Positions 49,085 to 57,580 of a DNA stretch of 64,000 nt are shown in pieces; position 1 is the first letter of the stretch, and the number at the start of each line of letters is the position of its first letter. The stretch comes from Actinospica acidithermotolerans (GTDB lineage Bacteria > Actinomycetota > Actinomycetes > Streptomycetales > Catenulisporaceae). The position numbers and the translations under genes were made by a program. The notes below the pieces were generated by a model that did no database searches, was not told the origin of the DNA, and saw only the letters and a list, made by a program, of their open reading frames with translations. The stretch lies in contig NZ_JAGSOH010000024.1 in NCBI RefSeq assembly GCF_018139625.1, positions 1 through 64,000 of the forward strand, written 5' to 3'.

Positions 49085-51154
49085 ATGTCTCCGATATCCC
49101 GTCGCACCCTCATTGGCTCCGCCGCCGCCGTCGGCACCGGCGCGGCGCTCGGTGTCGTTCCGCTGCGCGCCGCGCGCGCTTCGGCGGCCAGCACCGGCAC
49201 GATCACCGACGTGAAGCACGTGGTGATCCTGATGCAGGAGAACCGCTCCTTCGACCACTACTTCGGCACGCTGCAGGGCGTGCGCGGGTTCGGCGACCGC
49301 GCGACGATCCTGCTGCCCGGCGGCTACAGCGTCTTCGACCAGCCGAACGGGTCCTCGCGGCAGTACCCGTGGAACCTCAGCAACGGCTCGGGGAACGCCG
49401 TCGCGAGCGCCGAGACGCTGGCTCAGTGCGACGGATCGCTCGACCACGGCTGGTCTACGCAGCACGAGGCGTGGGACGGCGGCAAGATGGACGACTGGAT
49501 CTCGGCCAAGGGCTCGTCCCGGACGATGGGATATCTGACCCGCTCGGACATCCCGTTCCACTACGCGCTCGCCGACGCCTACACGGTCTGCGACGCGTAC
49601 CACTGCTCGATTCTCAGCGCGACCGGGCCGAACCGGACGTATCTGTGGTCCGGGATGATCGACCCGAACGGGACCGCTGGCGGTCCCGCGTACGACGGCG
49701 GATCCGAGTCGGGGCTGAGCTGGCAGACGTACGCCGAGGCGCTGCAGGACGCGGGGGTGTCCTGGAAGGTGTACCAGGTCGCCAGTGACAACTTCGGTGA
49801 CAACGGTCTCGCCTACTTCAAGCAGTTCGCGAACGCGGCGACCAGTTCGCCGCTGTACGAGCGGGGTATGGCCTCGGTGTCGACGGCGTCCGGATCCACG
49901 CCGCTGGACATCGCGGCCGCGATCAAGGCGGACGTGGTCGCCGGGACGCTGCCGCAGGTGTCCTGGATCGTGGCGAACCAGCAGTGCTCCGAGCACCCGG
50001 ACGCTCCGCCGGAGGACGGCGCGCAGTTCGTGAACGAGGTGCTCACGGCGCTGTCTGCGAACTCGGACGTGTTCGACTCCACGGTGCTGTTCCTCAACTA
50101 CGACGAGAACGACGGGTTCTTCGACCACGTGCCGCCGCCGGTGCCGCCGGCCGGGACCGCGGGCGAGTTCATTCAGAGCGGCACTGCGATCGGCCTCGGG
50201 TACCGGGTACCGATGGTCATCGCCTCGCCGTGGACGCGCGGCGGCTGGGTCGATTCGCAGACGTACGACCACACCTCCGTCATCCGCTTCATGGAGACGT
50301 GGACCACGGCGCTCGGCACGCCCGCACTGTGCTCGAACATCTCCGCGTGGCGGCGCGAGATCTGCGGCGACCTGACCGGCGCGTTCGACTTCGCCAACCC
50401 GGTCTATGGCCTGCCGACCACGCTGCCCGCGACGACCTCGACGATCAGCCAGTCGCTGTGCAACATCGAACTCAACCCGTCCGCCGACACGAACGCGATG
50501 CCGACGCAGGAGTCCGGCACCCGCTCGGCGCGGGCGCTGCCGTACCAGCCGGACGGCTACGTCTCCTCGATCGAGTACGACGCCAACGGCAAGATCCTGC
50601 TCTGGCTGAAGATGGCCAACGAGGGCGCGCAGGCCACCAGCGCGGCCACCTTCGCCGTGTACGCGAACGCGGACCGCAGCGGCGGACCGTGGCAGTACAC
50701 GGTCCCGGCGTACTCGGCGAGCGCGGGCGACGGCGTCGTCACCGACTTCTTCAACATCGGCACCGGGTACGGCGCGGGCGCGTACGACCTGACGATGACC
50801 GGGCCGAACCGCTTCCTGCGCCGCTTCCAGGGCAACGCGACGACCGCCGGCAAGTACACGGAGGTCACCAGCCACTATGCCGTCTCGCCGAACCTGAACG
50901 AGCAGTCGCTCTGGCTGACGATGACGAACACCGGCACCTCCTCGGTCACCTTCACGGTCACGTCGAACCACTACCGCTCCGACGGCCCGTGGACGTACTC
51001 GGTGGCGGCGGGCGCGAGCGTGTCGGACTACTGGAACCAGGTCGCGTACTGCAACGGCTGGTACGACTTCACGATCACCGTGAGCAGCGACTCGTCCTGG
51101 TCCCGCCGCTTCACCGGCCACATCGAGACGGGCGCGGCCAGCGTCACCGGCTGA
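49085..51154 (+). CDS. Tat-exported phosphocholine-type phospholipase C
   Basis: A 689-residue secreted phosphoesterase. Twin-arginine signal ISRRTLIGSAAAVGTGAAL (residues 4-22) with cleavage near ARA-SA. The catalytic alkaline-phosphatase-superfamily domain begins HVVILMQENRSFDHYFG (Asn/Glu metal ligands) and contains NYDENDGFFDHVPPP (~335) and a later YDHTSVIRFME. Two C-terminal DUF756 beta-sandwich modules follow (~510-600 and ~605-685), each ending in RRF. It matches bacterial non-hemolytic PLC, predicted to cleave phosphatidylcholine-like lipids. The start at 49085 is chosen to place the Tat motif near the N-terminus. Confidence 0.93.
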   Translation: MSPISRRTLIGSAAAVGTGAALGVVPLRAARASAASTGTITDVKHVVILMQENRSFDHYFGTLQGVRGFGDRATILLPGGYSVFDQPNGSSRQYPWNLSNGSGNAVASAETLAQCDGSLDHGWSTQHEAWDGGKMDDWISAKGSSRTMGYLTRSDIPFHYALADAYTVCDAYHCSILSATGPNRTYLWSGMIDPNGTAGGPAYDGGSESGLSWQTYAEALQDAGVSWKVYQVASDNFGDNGLAYFKQFANAATSSPLYERGMASVSTASGSTPLDIAAAIKADVVAGTLPQVSWIVANQQCSEHPDAPPEDGAQFVNEVLTALSANSDVFDSTVLFLNYDENDGFFDHVPPPVPPAGTAGEFIQSGTAIGLGYRVPMVIASPWTRGGWVDSQTYDHTSVIRFMETWTTALGTPALCSNISAWRREICGDLTGAFDFANPVYGLPTTLPATTSTISQSLCNIELNPSADTNAMPTQESGTRSARALPYQPDGYVSSIEYDANGKILLWLKMANEGAQATSAATFAVYANADRSGGPWQYTVPAYSASAGDGVVTDFFNIGTGYGAGAYDLTMTGPNRFLRRFQGNATTAGKYTEVTSHYAVSPNLNEQSLWLTMTNTGTSSVTFTVTSNHYRSDGPWTYSVAAGASVSDYWNQVAYCNGWYDFTITVSSDSSWSRRFTGHIETGAASVTG

Positions 51155-51193
51155 CCCGCCGGGGGAGAGCGCGCGGCGGCGGCGAATCCACCT

Positions 51194-51208
51194 CTAGGCC
51201 CGGCCTAG
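51194..51208. promoter_or_regulatory. Palindrome CTAGGCCCGGCCTAG upstream of the FadR regulator
   Basis: A perfect 6-bp-arm inverted repeat with a 3-bp centre, 73-87 bp before the regulator start. The position suits autoregulation, but it does not share sequence with the site upstream of the glnA-like operon. Confidence 0.35.
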
Positions 51209-51280
51209 ACGCGCCGCCGCCGCCGCGCGCACAATGACCCGGCAGCGGTGGAACACGGATCGGGCGGGAGAGGCGGCGCG

Positions 51281-52027
51281 GTGGACGAGGCGACGGCGGC
51301 CACTCCCGTGGCGGCCTCGGGCTTTCCGGCCTTCCAGGCCGTGCGCACCGGCAACGCGTTCGAGGAGACCGTCGAGCGGATCCTGCGCTCGGTGAAGCTC
51401 GGCGCGATCCGCCCGGGCGAGCGGCTGCCGCCGGAGCGCGAGCTCGCCGCGCAGCTCCGGGTCAGCCGGGACACGCTGCGCGAGGCGATCCACGCGCTCG
51501 CCGCCGAGGGCATCGTCGCCAGCACCCGGGGCCGCTCCGGCGGCACCAGGGTGCTGCGGCGCCCGGGACCGCCGCCGCCGGAGCGGCTGCCGGAGCTGCT
51601 CGGCGACCTGCCCGGCGGCCTCGAGGACGCGCTCACCTTCCGGCACGTCGTCGAGACCGGCGCCGCCGAGGCCGCGGCGCGCCGGCGGCTCGGCGCCGCG
51701 GAACGCAGGCTGCTGATACAGCGGATGGACGCGGCCGAGCAGGCCGAGTCCGCCGACTACCGGATCGCCGACACGCGCTACCACCTGGCGCTCGCCGAGC
51801 TGTCCGGCTCCACGCAGCTGGCCGGGGCGGTCGCCGAGGCCCGGCTGCGCGTCAACGACCTGCTCGACGCCATCCCCATGCTGGAGGCCAACCTCCGGCA
51901 CTCCTGCGAGCAGCACCGCCGCATCGGCGCCGCAGTCCTCGAAGGCGACGCCGAGACAGCACGCCGCGCCATGGCCGAGCACCTCGAGGGCACCGCCGTG
52001 CTGCTGCGCGGCTTCCTCGCAGGCTGA
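51281..52027 (+). CDS. FadR-subfamily GntR regulator, probable regulator of the downstream operon
   Basis: A 248-residue regulator. The winged HTH at ~25-90 has GERLPPERELAAQLRVSRDTLREAIHALA and wing TRGRSGGTRVL. The FCD domain carries DTRYHLALAELSGST and CEQHRRIGAAVLEGDAETA. The GTG at 51281 has GGGAGAGG upstream; 51248 is possible. It precedes the polyamine-type operon in the same direction with a 120-bp gap that contains a symmetric site, so it likely controls that operon. Confidence 0.88.
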   Translation: MDEATAATPVAASGFPAFQAVRTGNAFEETVERILRSVKLGAIRPGERLPPERELAAQLRVSRDTLREAIHALAAEGIVASTRGRSGGTRVLRRPGPPPPERLPELLGDLPGGLEDALTFRHVVETGAAEAAARRRLGAAERRLLIQRMDAAEQAESADYRIADTRYHLALAELSGSTQLAGAVAEARLRVNDLLDAIPMLEANLRHSCEQHRRIGAAVLEGDAETARRAMAEHLEGTAVLLRGFLAG

Positions 52028-52081
52028 GACACCCGTCCCGAGCCGAAGCGGGCGGCGGGTTTCCGCCCCTCGGACGGGCTC

Positions 52082-52117
52082 TTGACTTTCACCGCCCAAT
52101 GGACGAATCTCCGTCCA
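52082..52117 (+). promoter_or_regulatory. Promoter and operator of the glnA-like/puuD/aldh/SDR operon
   Basis: TTGACT at 52082-52087 with a GAATCT-like -10 at 52105-52110 (17-bp spacing) is a plausible promoter. TGGACG/CGTCCA arms (52100-52105 and 52112-52117) flank the -10, so a repressor bound there would block polymerase. TGG...CCA ends are common in FadR-type operators. Confidence 0.5.
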
Positions 52118-52147
52118 AAAGCTTATCGCTGCCTCGGAGGCGGGTGC

Positions 52148-53563
52148 ATGAACAGCATCGACGGCACAACCGGCAGACCCGGCATCGACGGCACAACCGG
52201 CAGGCGTCCCGGCATGCTCACCCTCGACCGCCTGCGCGCGCTGGTCGCGGAGGGCGCCGTGGACACCGTCGAGGTCTCGCTCACCGACATGCAGGGTCGC
52301 TTGCAGGGCAAGCGGATGTCGGCCGAGTACTTCCTCGACGTGGTCGTCCCGCAGGAGACCGAGGCGTGCAGCTACCTGCTCGCCGTCGACGTCGACATGA
52401 ACACGGTCGCCGGGTACGAGCTGTCCTCCTGGGAGACCGGCTACGGCGACTTCGTGCTCAAGCCGGATCTCAGCACCTTGCGGATGATCCCCTGGCAGCC
52501 GGGCACGGCCGGCGTCCTGGCCGACGTGCTCTGGGAGAGCGGCGAGCCCGTTCCCGCGTCCCCGCGCCAGTTGCTGCGCCGCCAGCTCGACCGGCTCGCC
52601 GAGCGCGGGCTCGTCGCGTACGCGGGCACCGAGCTGGAGTTCATCGTCTTCAACGACACCTACGAGCAGGCGTGGGAGCGCAACTACGACGGCCTGACCT
52701 CGGCCAATCAGTACAACGTCGACTACTCGATGCTCGGCACCGCGCGCATCGAGCCGCTGCTGCGCGCGATACGCAACGGGATGACGGGCGCCGGCCTCTA
52801 CGTCGAGTCGGCGAAGGGCGAGTGCAACCCCGGCCAGCACGAGATCGCCTTCCGCTACGCCGACGCGTTGACGACCTGCGACAACCACTCGATCTACAAG
52901 ACCGGCGCCAAGAACATCGCCGCGCAGCAGGGCCGCAGCCTCACCTTCATGGCGAAGTACGACGAGCGCGAGGGCAACTCCTGCCACATCCACCTGAGCC
53001 TTCGCTCCGCCGCGGACGACGCGGCCGTGCTGGCGGGAGACGGCGAGCACGGTTTCTCCAAGGTCATGGAGCACTTCCTGGCCGGCCAGCTGGCCCACGC
53101 CAGGGACCTGACGCTGCTCTACGCGCCGAACATCAACTCCTACAAGCGCTACGCCCGCGGAAGCTTCGCGCCGACGACCGTCGCCTGGGGCCGCGACAAC
53201 CGCACCTGCTCGATGCGCGTCGTCGGCCACGGCCGCGGCCTGCGCGTGGAGAACCGCGTGCCGGGCGGCGATGTGAACCCGTACCTGGCCGTCGCCGGGA
53301 TGATCGCCGCGGGGCTCGACGGCATCGACCGAGAGCTCCCGCTGGAGCCCGAGTTCCACGGCAACGCGTACGGCGCCGACCGTGCCCAGGTGCCGGGCAA
53401 CCTCCGTGACGCGGCCGACCTGTTCGCGGCCAGCGACCTGGCCAAGTCGGCCTTCGGCGAGGACGTCGTCGCGCACTACCTCAACGCGGCGCGGATAGAG
53501 ATCAACGCGTTCGAGGCGGCCGTGACGGACTGGGAGCGACGCAGAGGGTTCGAGCGCCTGTGA
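52148..53563 (+). CDS. Glutamine-synthetase-family gamma-glutamyl-amine ligase (GlnA3/PuuA-like)
   Basis: A 471-residue GS-fold ligase. The GS grasp and catalytic blocks are present: VEVSLTDMQGRLQGKRM, AGTELEFIVFNDTYEQAW (metal Glu pair), VESAKGECNPGQHEIAFRYADAL, NSCHIHLSL (His), NINSYKRYARGSFAPTTVAWGRDNR (ATP/Glu loop) and VENRVPGGDVNPYLAVA. By context with PuuD and an aldehyde dehydrogenase it should join glutamate to a polyamine or monoamine rather than to ammonia. The ATG follows CTCGGAGG. The N-terminus carries a small IDGTTGR repeat. The stop overlaps puuD. Confidence 0.9.
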   Translation: MNSIDGTTGRPGIDGTTGRRPGMLTLDRLRALVAEGAVDTVEVSLTDMQGRLQGKRMSAEYFLDVVVPQETEACSYLLAVDVDMNTVAGYELSSWETGYGDFVLKPDLSTLRMIPWQPGTAGVLADVLWESGEPVPASPRQLLRRQLDRLAERGLVAYAGTELEFIVFNDTYEQAWERNYDGLTSANQYNVDYSMLGTARIEPLLRAIRNGMTGAGLYVESAKGECNPGQHEIAFRYADALTTCDNHSIYKTGAKNIAAQQGRSLTFMAKYDEREGNSCHIHLSLRSAADDAAVLAGDGEHGFSKVMEHFLAGQLAHARDLTLLYAPNINSYKRYARGSFAPTTVAWGRDNRTCSMRVVGHGRGLRVENRVPGGDVNPYLAVAGMIAAGLDGIDRELPLEPEFHGNAYGADRAQVPGNLRDAADLFAASDLAKSAFGEDVVAHYLNAARIEINAFEAAVTDWERRRGFERL

Positions 53564-54261
53564 GCATGCGACCGAGGATCGGCATCAGCACGTACCGCGA
53601 GCTGACGTCGTGGGGAGTCTGGAAGCAGGCCGCAGCGGTCGTTCCGGCCACGTACGTGGACTGCGTCGCGCAGGCGGGCGGCCTTCCGCTGCTGCTGCCG
53701 CCGATCGACGACACGAGCGCCGCCGGGCAGATCGTCGCGGAGCTCGACGGCCTGGTCGTCACCGGCGGACCGGACGTCGATCCCGCGCGCTACCAGGAGG
53801 TGCCGCACGCGTTCACGGACGAGCCGAGGGTGCAGCGTGACGCGTGGGAGCTCGCCCTGCTCGCCGCCGCGCTGGACCGCGACATCCCGGTCCTCGGCGT
53901 CTGCCGCGGCGCGCAGCTGCTCAACGTGCTGCACGGCGGTTCGCTCGTCCAGCACATCGAGGGCCACAAGGCGGGCATCGCCGTCTTCAAGGGCACGGAG
54001 GTCGGCCTGGACCAGGACATGCTCCCCGGCTCTGTCCTCGGCTGGAGCGTCACCGTGTCCTGCTACCACCACCAGGCGATCGGCCGACTCGGCGAGGGCC
54101 TGGCCGTGACCGGCCGCGCGCCCGACGGCACGATCGAGGCGGTGGCCGTGCCCGGCAAGACCTTCGCGGTGGGCGTGCAGTGGCACCCGGAGCAGGATCG
54201 TGAGCTGCGTCTGTTCGCGGCTCTCGTCGAACAGAGCGAGAAGAGAGCCGCAGACCGATGA
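53560..54261 (+). CDS. Gamma-glutamyl-GABA hydrolase (PuuD-like class I amidotransferase)
   Basis: A 233-residue peptidase C26 enzyme. The nucleophile Cys lies in PVLGVCRGAQLLNVLHGGSL (~112), and the catalytic His-Glu in GVQWHPEQD (~204-210). TGGPDVDPARY supplies the oxyanion region. It should remove the gamma-glutamyl group from the oxidised intermediate. It starts by GTGA overlap with the ligase and ends by ATGA overlap with the aldehyde dehydrogenase, showing tight translational coupling. Confidence 0.9.
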   Translation: MSMRPRIGISTYRELTSWGVWKQAAAVVPATYVDCVAQAGGLPLLLPPIDDTSAAGQIVAELDGLVVTGGPDVDPARYQEVPHAFTDEPRVQRDAWELALLAAALDRDIPVLGVCRGAQLLNVLHGGSLVQHIEGHKAGIAVFKGTEVGLDQDMLPGSVLGWSVTVSCYHHQAIGRLGEGLAVTGRAPDGTIEAVAVPGKTFAVGVQWHPEQDRELRLFAALVEQSEKRAADR

Positions 54262-55622
54262 GCGAGCCCACCTACACGGTGCTCAACCCGGCCACCGAGC
54301 AGCCGATCGCCGAGATTCCCATGGCGTCGGTGGACGACGTGGACGAGGCGGTCGCCCGCGCGAACGCGGCGTTTCCGGCGTGGCGCGATGTGGCTCCGGG
54401 CGACCGTGCCCGGCTGCTGCGCCGATTCGCGCGACGCATCGACGAGGAGATCGAGGCACTCGCGCAGCTGGAGGTCGCGAACTCAGGTCACCCGATCGGC
54501 TCAGCGCGCTGGGAGGCGGGTAACGCGCGTGACCTGTTCGAGTACTACGCGGGTGCCCCTGAACGGCTGACCGGGCATCAGATCCCGGTGCCCGGCGGCA
54601 TCGACATCACGTTCAAGGAACCGGTCGGCGTCGTCGGGGTGATCGCGCCGTGGAACTTCCCGATGCCGATCGCCGCGTGGGGTGTCGCGCCCGCGCTCGC
54701 CGCCGGGAACACGGTGATCCTCAAGCCCGCAGAGAACACGCCGCTGACCGCGCTGCGGCTGGCCGAGCTCGCGCTCGAGGCGGGGATCGCGCCGGACGTC
54801 TTCCAGGTGCTGCCCGGCACCGGACCGCTCGCGGGCTCCCGGCTCGTCGAGCACCGCGGCGTGGCGAAGATCGTCTTCACCGGCTCCACGCGCGTCGGCC
54901 GCGAGATCGCCGCGAAGGCGGCCAGCCGGATCATCCCGGTGACGCTGGAGCTCGGCGGCAAGAGCGCGAACATCGTCTTCGCCGACGCCGACCTCGAGCA
55001 GGCCGCGGCCGCCGCCCCCGGAGCCGTGTTCGACAACGCCGGCCAGGACTGCTGCGCACGGAGCCGGATCCTGGTGCAGCGCACCGTCTACGACCGGTTC
55101 CTGGAGCTGCTGGAGCCGGCCGTGAAGGCCATCCGAGTCGGCGACCCGACACAGGAGAGCACGGACATGGGTCCGCTCATCTCCGCCGCGCAGCGCGAGC
55201 GGGTGCGCTCGTACGTGCCCGCCGACGCGCCGATCGCCTTCCGCGGCGACGCGCCCGACGGTCCCGGCTTCTGGTACCCGCCGACCGTGCTCGCGCCCGT
55301 CCACCGCGCGTCTCGGATCGCAGCGGAGGAGATCTTCGGGCCGGTCGTCGCCGTGATGCCCTTCGAGGACGAGGCCGACGCGATCGAGCTCGCCAACGCC
55401 ACGAGCTACGGCCTGTCCGGCTCCGTCTGGACGCGGGACATCGGCTGCGCGCTGCGGACGGTCCGCGCCGTGCGCGCCGGGAACCTCTCGGTCAACTCCA
55501 ACTCCTCGGTCCGCTACTGGACCCCGTTCGGCGGCTACAAGGAGTCCGGCCTCGGCCGCGAGCTCGGCCCGGACGCGCTCGACGCGTTCACCGAGACCAA
55601 GAACGTCTTCATCGCACACTGA
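54258..55622 (+). CDS. NAD(P)-dependent aldehyde dehydrogenase (PuuC-like)
   Basis: A 454-residue ALDH. The cofactor/oxyanion Asn is in APWNFPMPIAAW, the Lys in VILKPAENTPLTAL, the Gly loop in VFTGSTRVGREIA, the general base Glu in VTLELGGKSANIVF, and the nucleophile Cys in FDNAGQDCCARSRILV (~257). The end FGGYKESGLGRELGPDAL is typical of the gamma-glutamyl-aminoaldehyde/betaine-aldehyde group. In this operon it should oxidise the gamma-glutamyl-amino-aldehyde to the acid. Confidence 0.93.
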   Translation: MSEPTYTVLNPATEQPIAEIPMASVDDVDEAVARANAAFPAWRDVAPGDRARLLRRFARRIDEEIEALAQLEVANSGHPIGSARWEAGNARDLFEYYAGAPERLTGHQIPVPGGIDITFKEPVGVVGVIAPWNFPMPIAAWGVAPALAAGNTVILKPAENTPLTALRLAELALEAGIAPDVFQVLPGTGPLAGSRLVEHRGVAKIVFTGSTRVGREIAAKAASRIIPVTLELGGKSANIVFADADLEQAAAAAPGAVFDNAGQDCCARSRILVQRTVYDRFLELLEPAVKAIRVGDPTQESTDMGPLISAAQRERVRSYVPADAPIAFRGDAPDGPGFWYPPTVLAPVHRASRIAAEEIFGPVVAVMPFEDEADAIELANATSYGLSGSVWTRDIGCALRTVRAVRAGNLSVNSNSSVRYWTPFGGYKESGLGRELGPDALDAFTETKNVFIAH

Positions 55623-55639
55623 CCGAAAGAGAGAACCTC

Positions 55640-56422
55640 ATGGTGGAGCGTTACGCCGGGAAGGCGGCCGTCGTCACCGGCGGCGCCAGCGGCATCGGCC
55701 TGGCCACGGCGCGCCGGCTCGCCTCGGAAGGGGCGAACGTCGTCATCGCGGACCTCGACGAGTCGGCGGGAACGAAGGCGGCCAAGGAGGTCGGCGGCCT
55801 TTTCGTGCAGACCGATGTGACGAACCGCGAGCAGGTCGAGGCGCTGTTCCAGACGACCGTGGACCGCTTCGGCTCTCTCGACCTGGCCTTCAACAACGCC
55901 GGCATCTCGCCCCCGGACGACGACTCGATCCTGGACACCGGCATCGAGGCCTGGCGCAAGGTGCAGGAGGTCAACCTGACCAGCGTCTACCTGTGCTGCA
56001 AGGCGGCCATCCCGCACATGCAGAAGCAGTACGCCGAGTCAGGCCGCAAGAGCTCGATCGTGAACACGGCCTCTTTCGTCGCGCTGATGGGCGCCGCCAC
56101 CTCACAGATCTCGTACACAGCCTCGAAGGGCGCGGTGCTCGCGATGAGCCGCGAGCTCGGCGTCCAGTTCGCGCGCGAGGGCATCCGGGTCAACGCGCTG
56201 TGCCCGGGGCCCGTGAACACGCCGCTGCTGCAGGAGCTCTTCGCCAAGGACCCGGAGCGAGCGGCGCGCCGCCTGGTGCACATCCCCGCCGGCCGCTTCG
56301 CCGAGCCGGAGGAGATCGCGGCGGCCGTCGCGTTCCTCGGCAGCGACGACGCGTCCTTCATCACCGCCTCCACGTTCGTCGTGGACGGCGGCATCTCCGG
56401 CGCCTACGTCACGCCGCTTTAG
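55640..56422 (+). CDS. Short-chain dehydrogenase/reductase
   Basis: A 260-residue classical SDR. Cofactor motif VVTGGASGIGLATARRLA with an Asp after the second strand (IADLDE), suggesting NAD(H). NNAG motif in LAFNNAGISPP. Catalytic Ser in IVNTASFVALMG, YTASK as the YxxxK pair (Tyr ~161), and CPGPVNTPL. It follows the ALDH by 17 bp with GAAAGAGAG before the ATG, so it belongs to the operon; the substrate may be an alcohol or keto intermediate. The final 4 bp overlap the convergent DSD1-type gene. Confidence 0.92.
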   Translation: MVERYAGKAAVVTGGASGIGLATARRLASEGANVVIADLDESAGTKAAKEVGGLFVQTDVTNREQVEALFQTTVDRFGSLDLAFNNAGISPPDDDSILDTGIEAWRKVQEVNLTSVYLCCKAAIPHMQKQYAESGRKSSIVNTASFVALMGAATSQISYTASKGAVLAMSRELGVQFAREGIRVNALCPGPVNTPLLQELFAKDPERAARRLVHIPAGRFAEPEEIAAAVAFLGSDDASFITASTFVVDGGISGAYVTPL

Positions 56423-57522
56423 GCGTTCGCGCCGCGAGCGGCTACCGGCCAGCTGTCCATGTGCGTGCCCTGCTGTACGACGACCAGTTCGGCCGCGAGG
56501 TTGACCGCGTTGCACACGTGGTTCGGGACGATCGCGACCCGATCCCCGAGGCGCGGCGCGGTCACGCGCTCGGGGAGCTGCACGACAGCGTGATGCTCGG
56601 ACAGCTGGACGACCTTCGAGCCCGGATACTCGGGCACCAGCCCGTAGCCCGGCGACCAGGCGTTCGGGTCCGCCCCGAGCACCTTGCTCCCGGAGTCGAG
56701 TACGAAGCGGTCCGCCGCCGGGACGCTCACCACGGTCCCCGCGGCGGCCAGCGCCACATCCTCCACGCCGCAGGAGCCGAGCGCGACCTGCATCGCGTCG
56801 TTGAACACGTAGACGCCGGGCCGCAGCTCGTTGATCTGGCCGTCCTCACGCAGCGCCGCGGTCGGCGTCGAGCCGCCGCTGACGATCACCGGCTCGATCC
56901 CGGCGCCCCGAAGCGACGCCGCGGCGGCGACTAACGCAGCCTCCTGATCGCGCGCGGCCCGCATCCGGACCTCGGTCGGCGTCACGTCCTCGGCGTGCGC
57001 CATGCCGTGGCCGGGGAACGTGAACACGCCGTCCACGGTCAGCCCGAGCTCGGCCGCCTCACGCGCGAGGGCGCCGGCGTCTGTCGGCTGCACGCCGGTC
57101 CGGTGATGCCCGCTGTCGATCTCGATGAGCACGCTTGCGCCGGTACCGACGATCCGCCGCGCGCTCTCGATCGAGTCGACGCCGACCTGCACGCGCGCCC
57201 CGGCCGCCAGCTTGGCCAGCCGCCGCTGCTTGCCTTCGTCGAGCCAGAGCGGATAGGCGATGAACAGATCGGTGACCCGGCCCGCCGCGAACACCTCGGC
57301 CTCCCCGATCGTCGCCACCGTCAGTCCGACTGCTCCCGCAGTGAGCTGCTTCTCCGCGATCTGCGGGCACTTGTGCGTCTTCGCGTGCGGGCGCAGCGCG
57401 AATCCGCCCGCGCGCGCCGCCTCGGCCATCCGCCCGATGTTCCGGTCCAGGGTGTCGACGTCCACGACGAGCGCGGGCGTGGTCGGTGCGGCCTGCGCGG
57501 CGGCGGTCAGGTGACTCGGCAC
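56419..57522 (-). CDS. DSD1-type PLP enzyme (D-threonine aldolase / D-serine dehydratase family)
   Basis: A 367-residue alanine-racemase-fold enzyme. The PLP Lys lies in LRPHAKTHKCPQIA (~43-56), the phosphate-binding region is IVSGGSTPTAA, and the zinc/metal pair is in PNHVCNAVNL (~340-349: His and Cys), as in D-threonine aldolases and D-serine dehydratases. TPALVVDVDTLDRNI begins the family. It likely acts on a beta-hydroxy-D-amino acid. It is convergent with the SDR gene, overlapping 4 bp. Confidence 0.89.
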   Translation of the reverse strand: MPSHLTAAAQAAPTTPALVVDVDTLDRNIGRMAEAARAGGFALRPHAKTHKCPQIAEKQLTAGAVGLTVATIGEAEVFAAGRVTDLFIAYPLWLDEGKQRRLAKLAAGARVQVGVDSIESARRIVGTGASVLIEIDSGHHRTGVQPTDAGALAREAAELGLTVDGVFTFPGHGMAHAEDVTPTEVRMRAARDQEAALVAAAASLRGAGIEPVIVSGGSTPTAALREDGQINELRPGVYVFNDAMQVALGSCGVEDVALAAAGTVVSVPAADRFVLDSGSKVLGADPNAWSPGYGLVPEYPGSKVVQLSEHHAVVQLPERVTAPRLGDRVAIVPNHVCNAVNLAAELVVVQQGTHMDSWPVAARGANA

Positions 57523-57580
57523 GGATCGGCTCCCTCGGTCGGCGGCGTCGGCGATCTTCCGCCTCAGTCTCGCCGATCGC

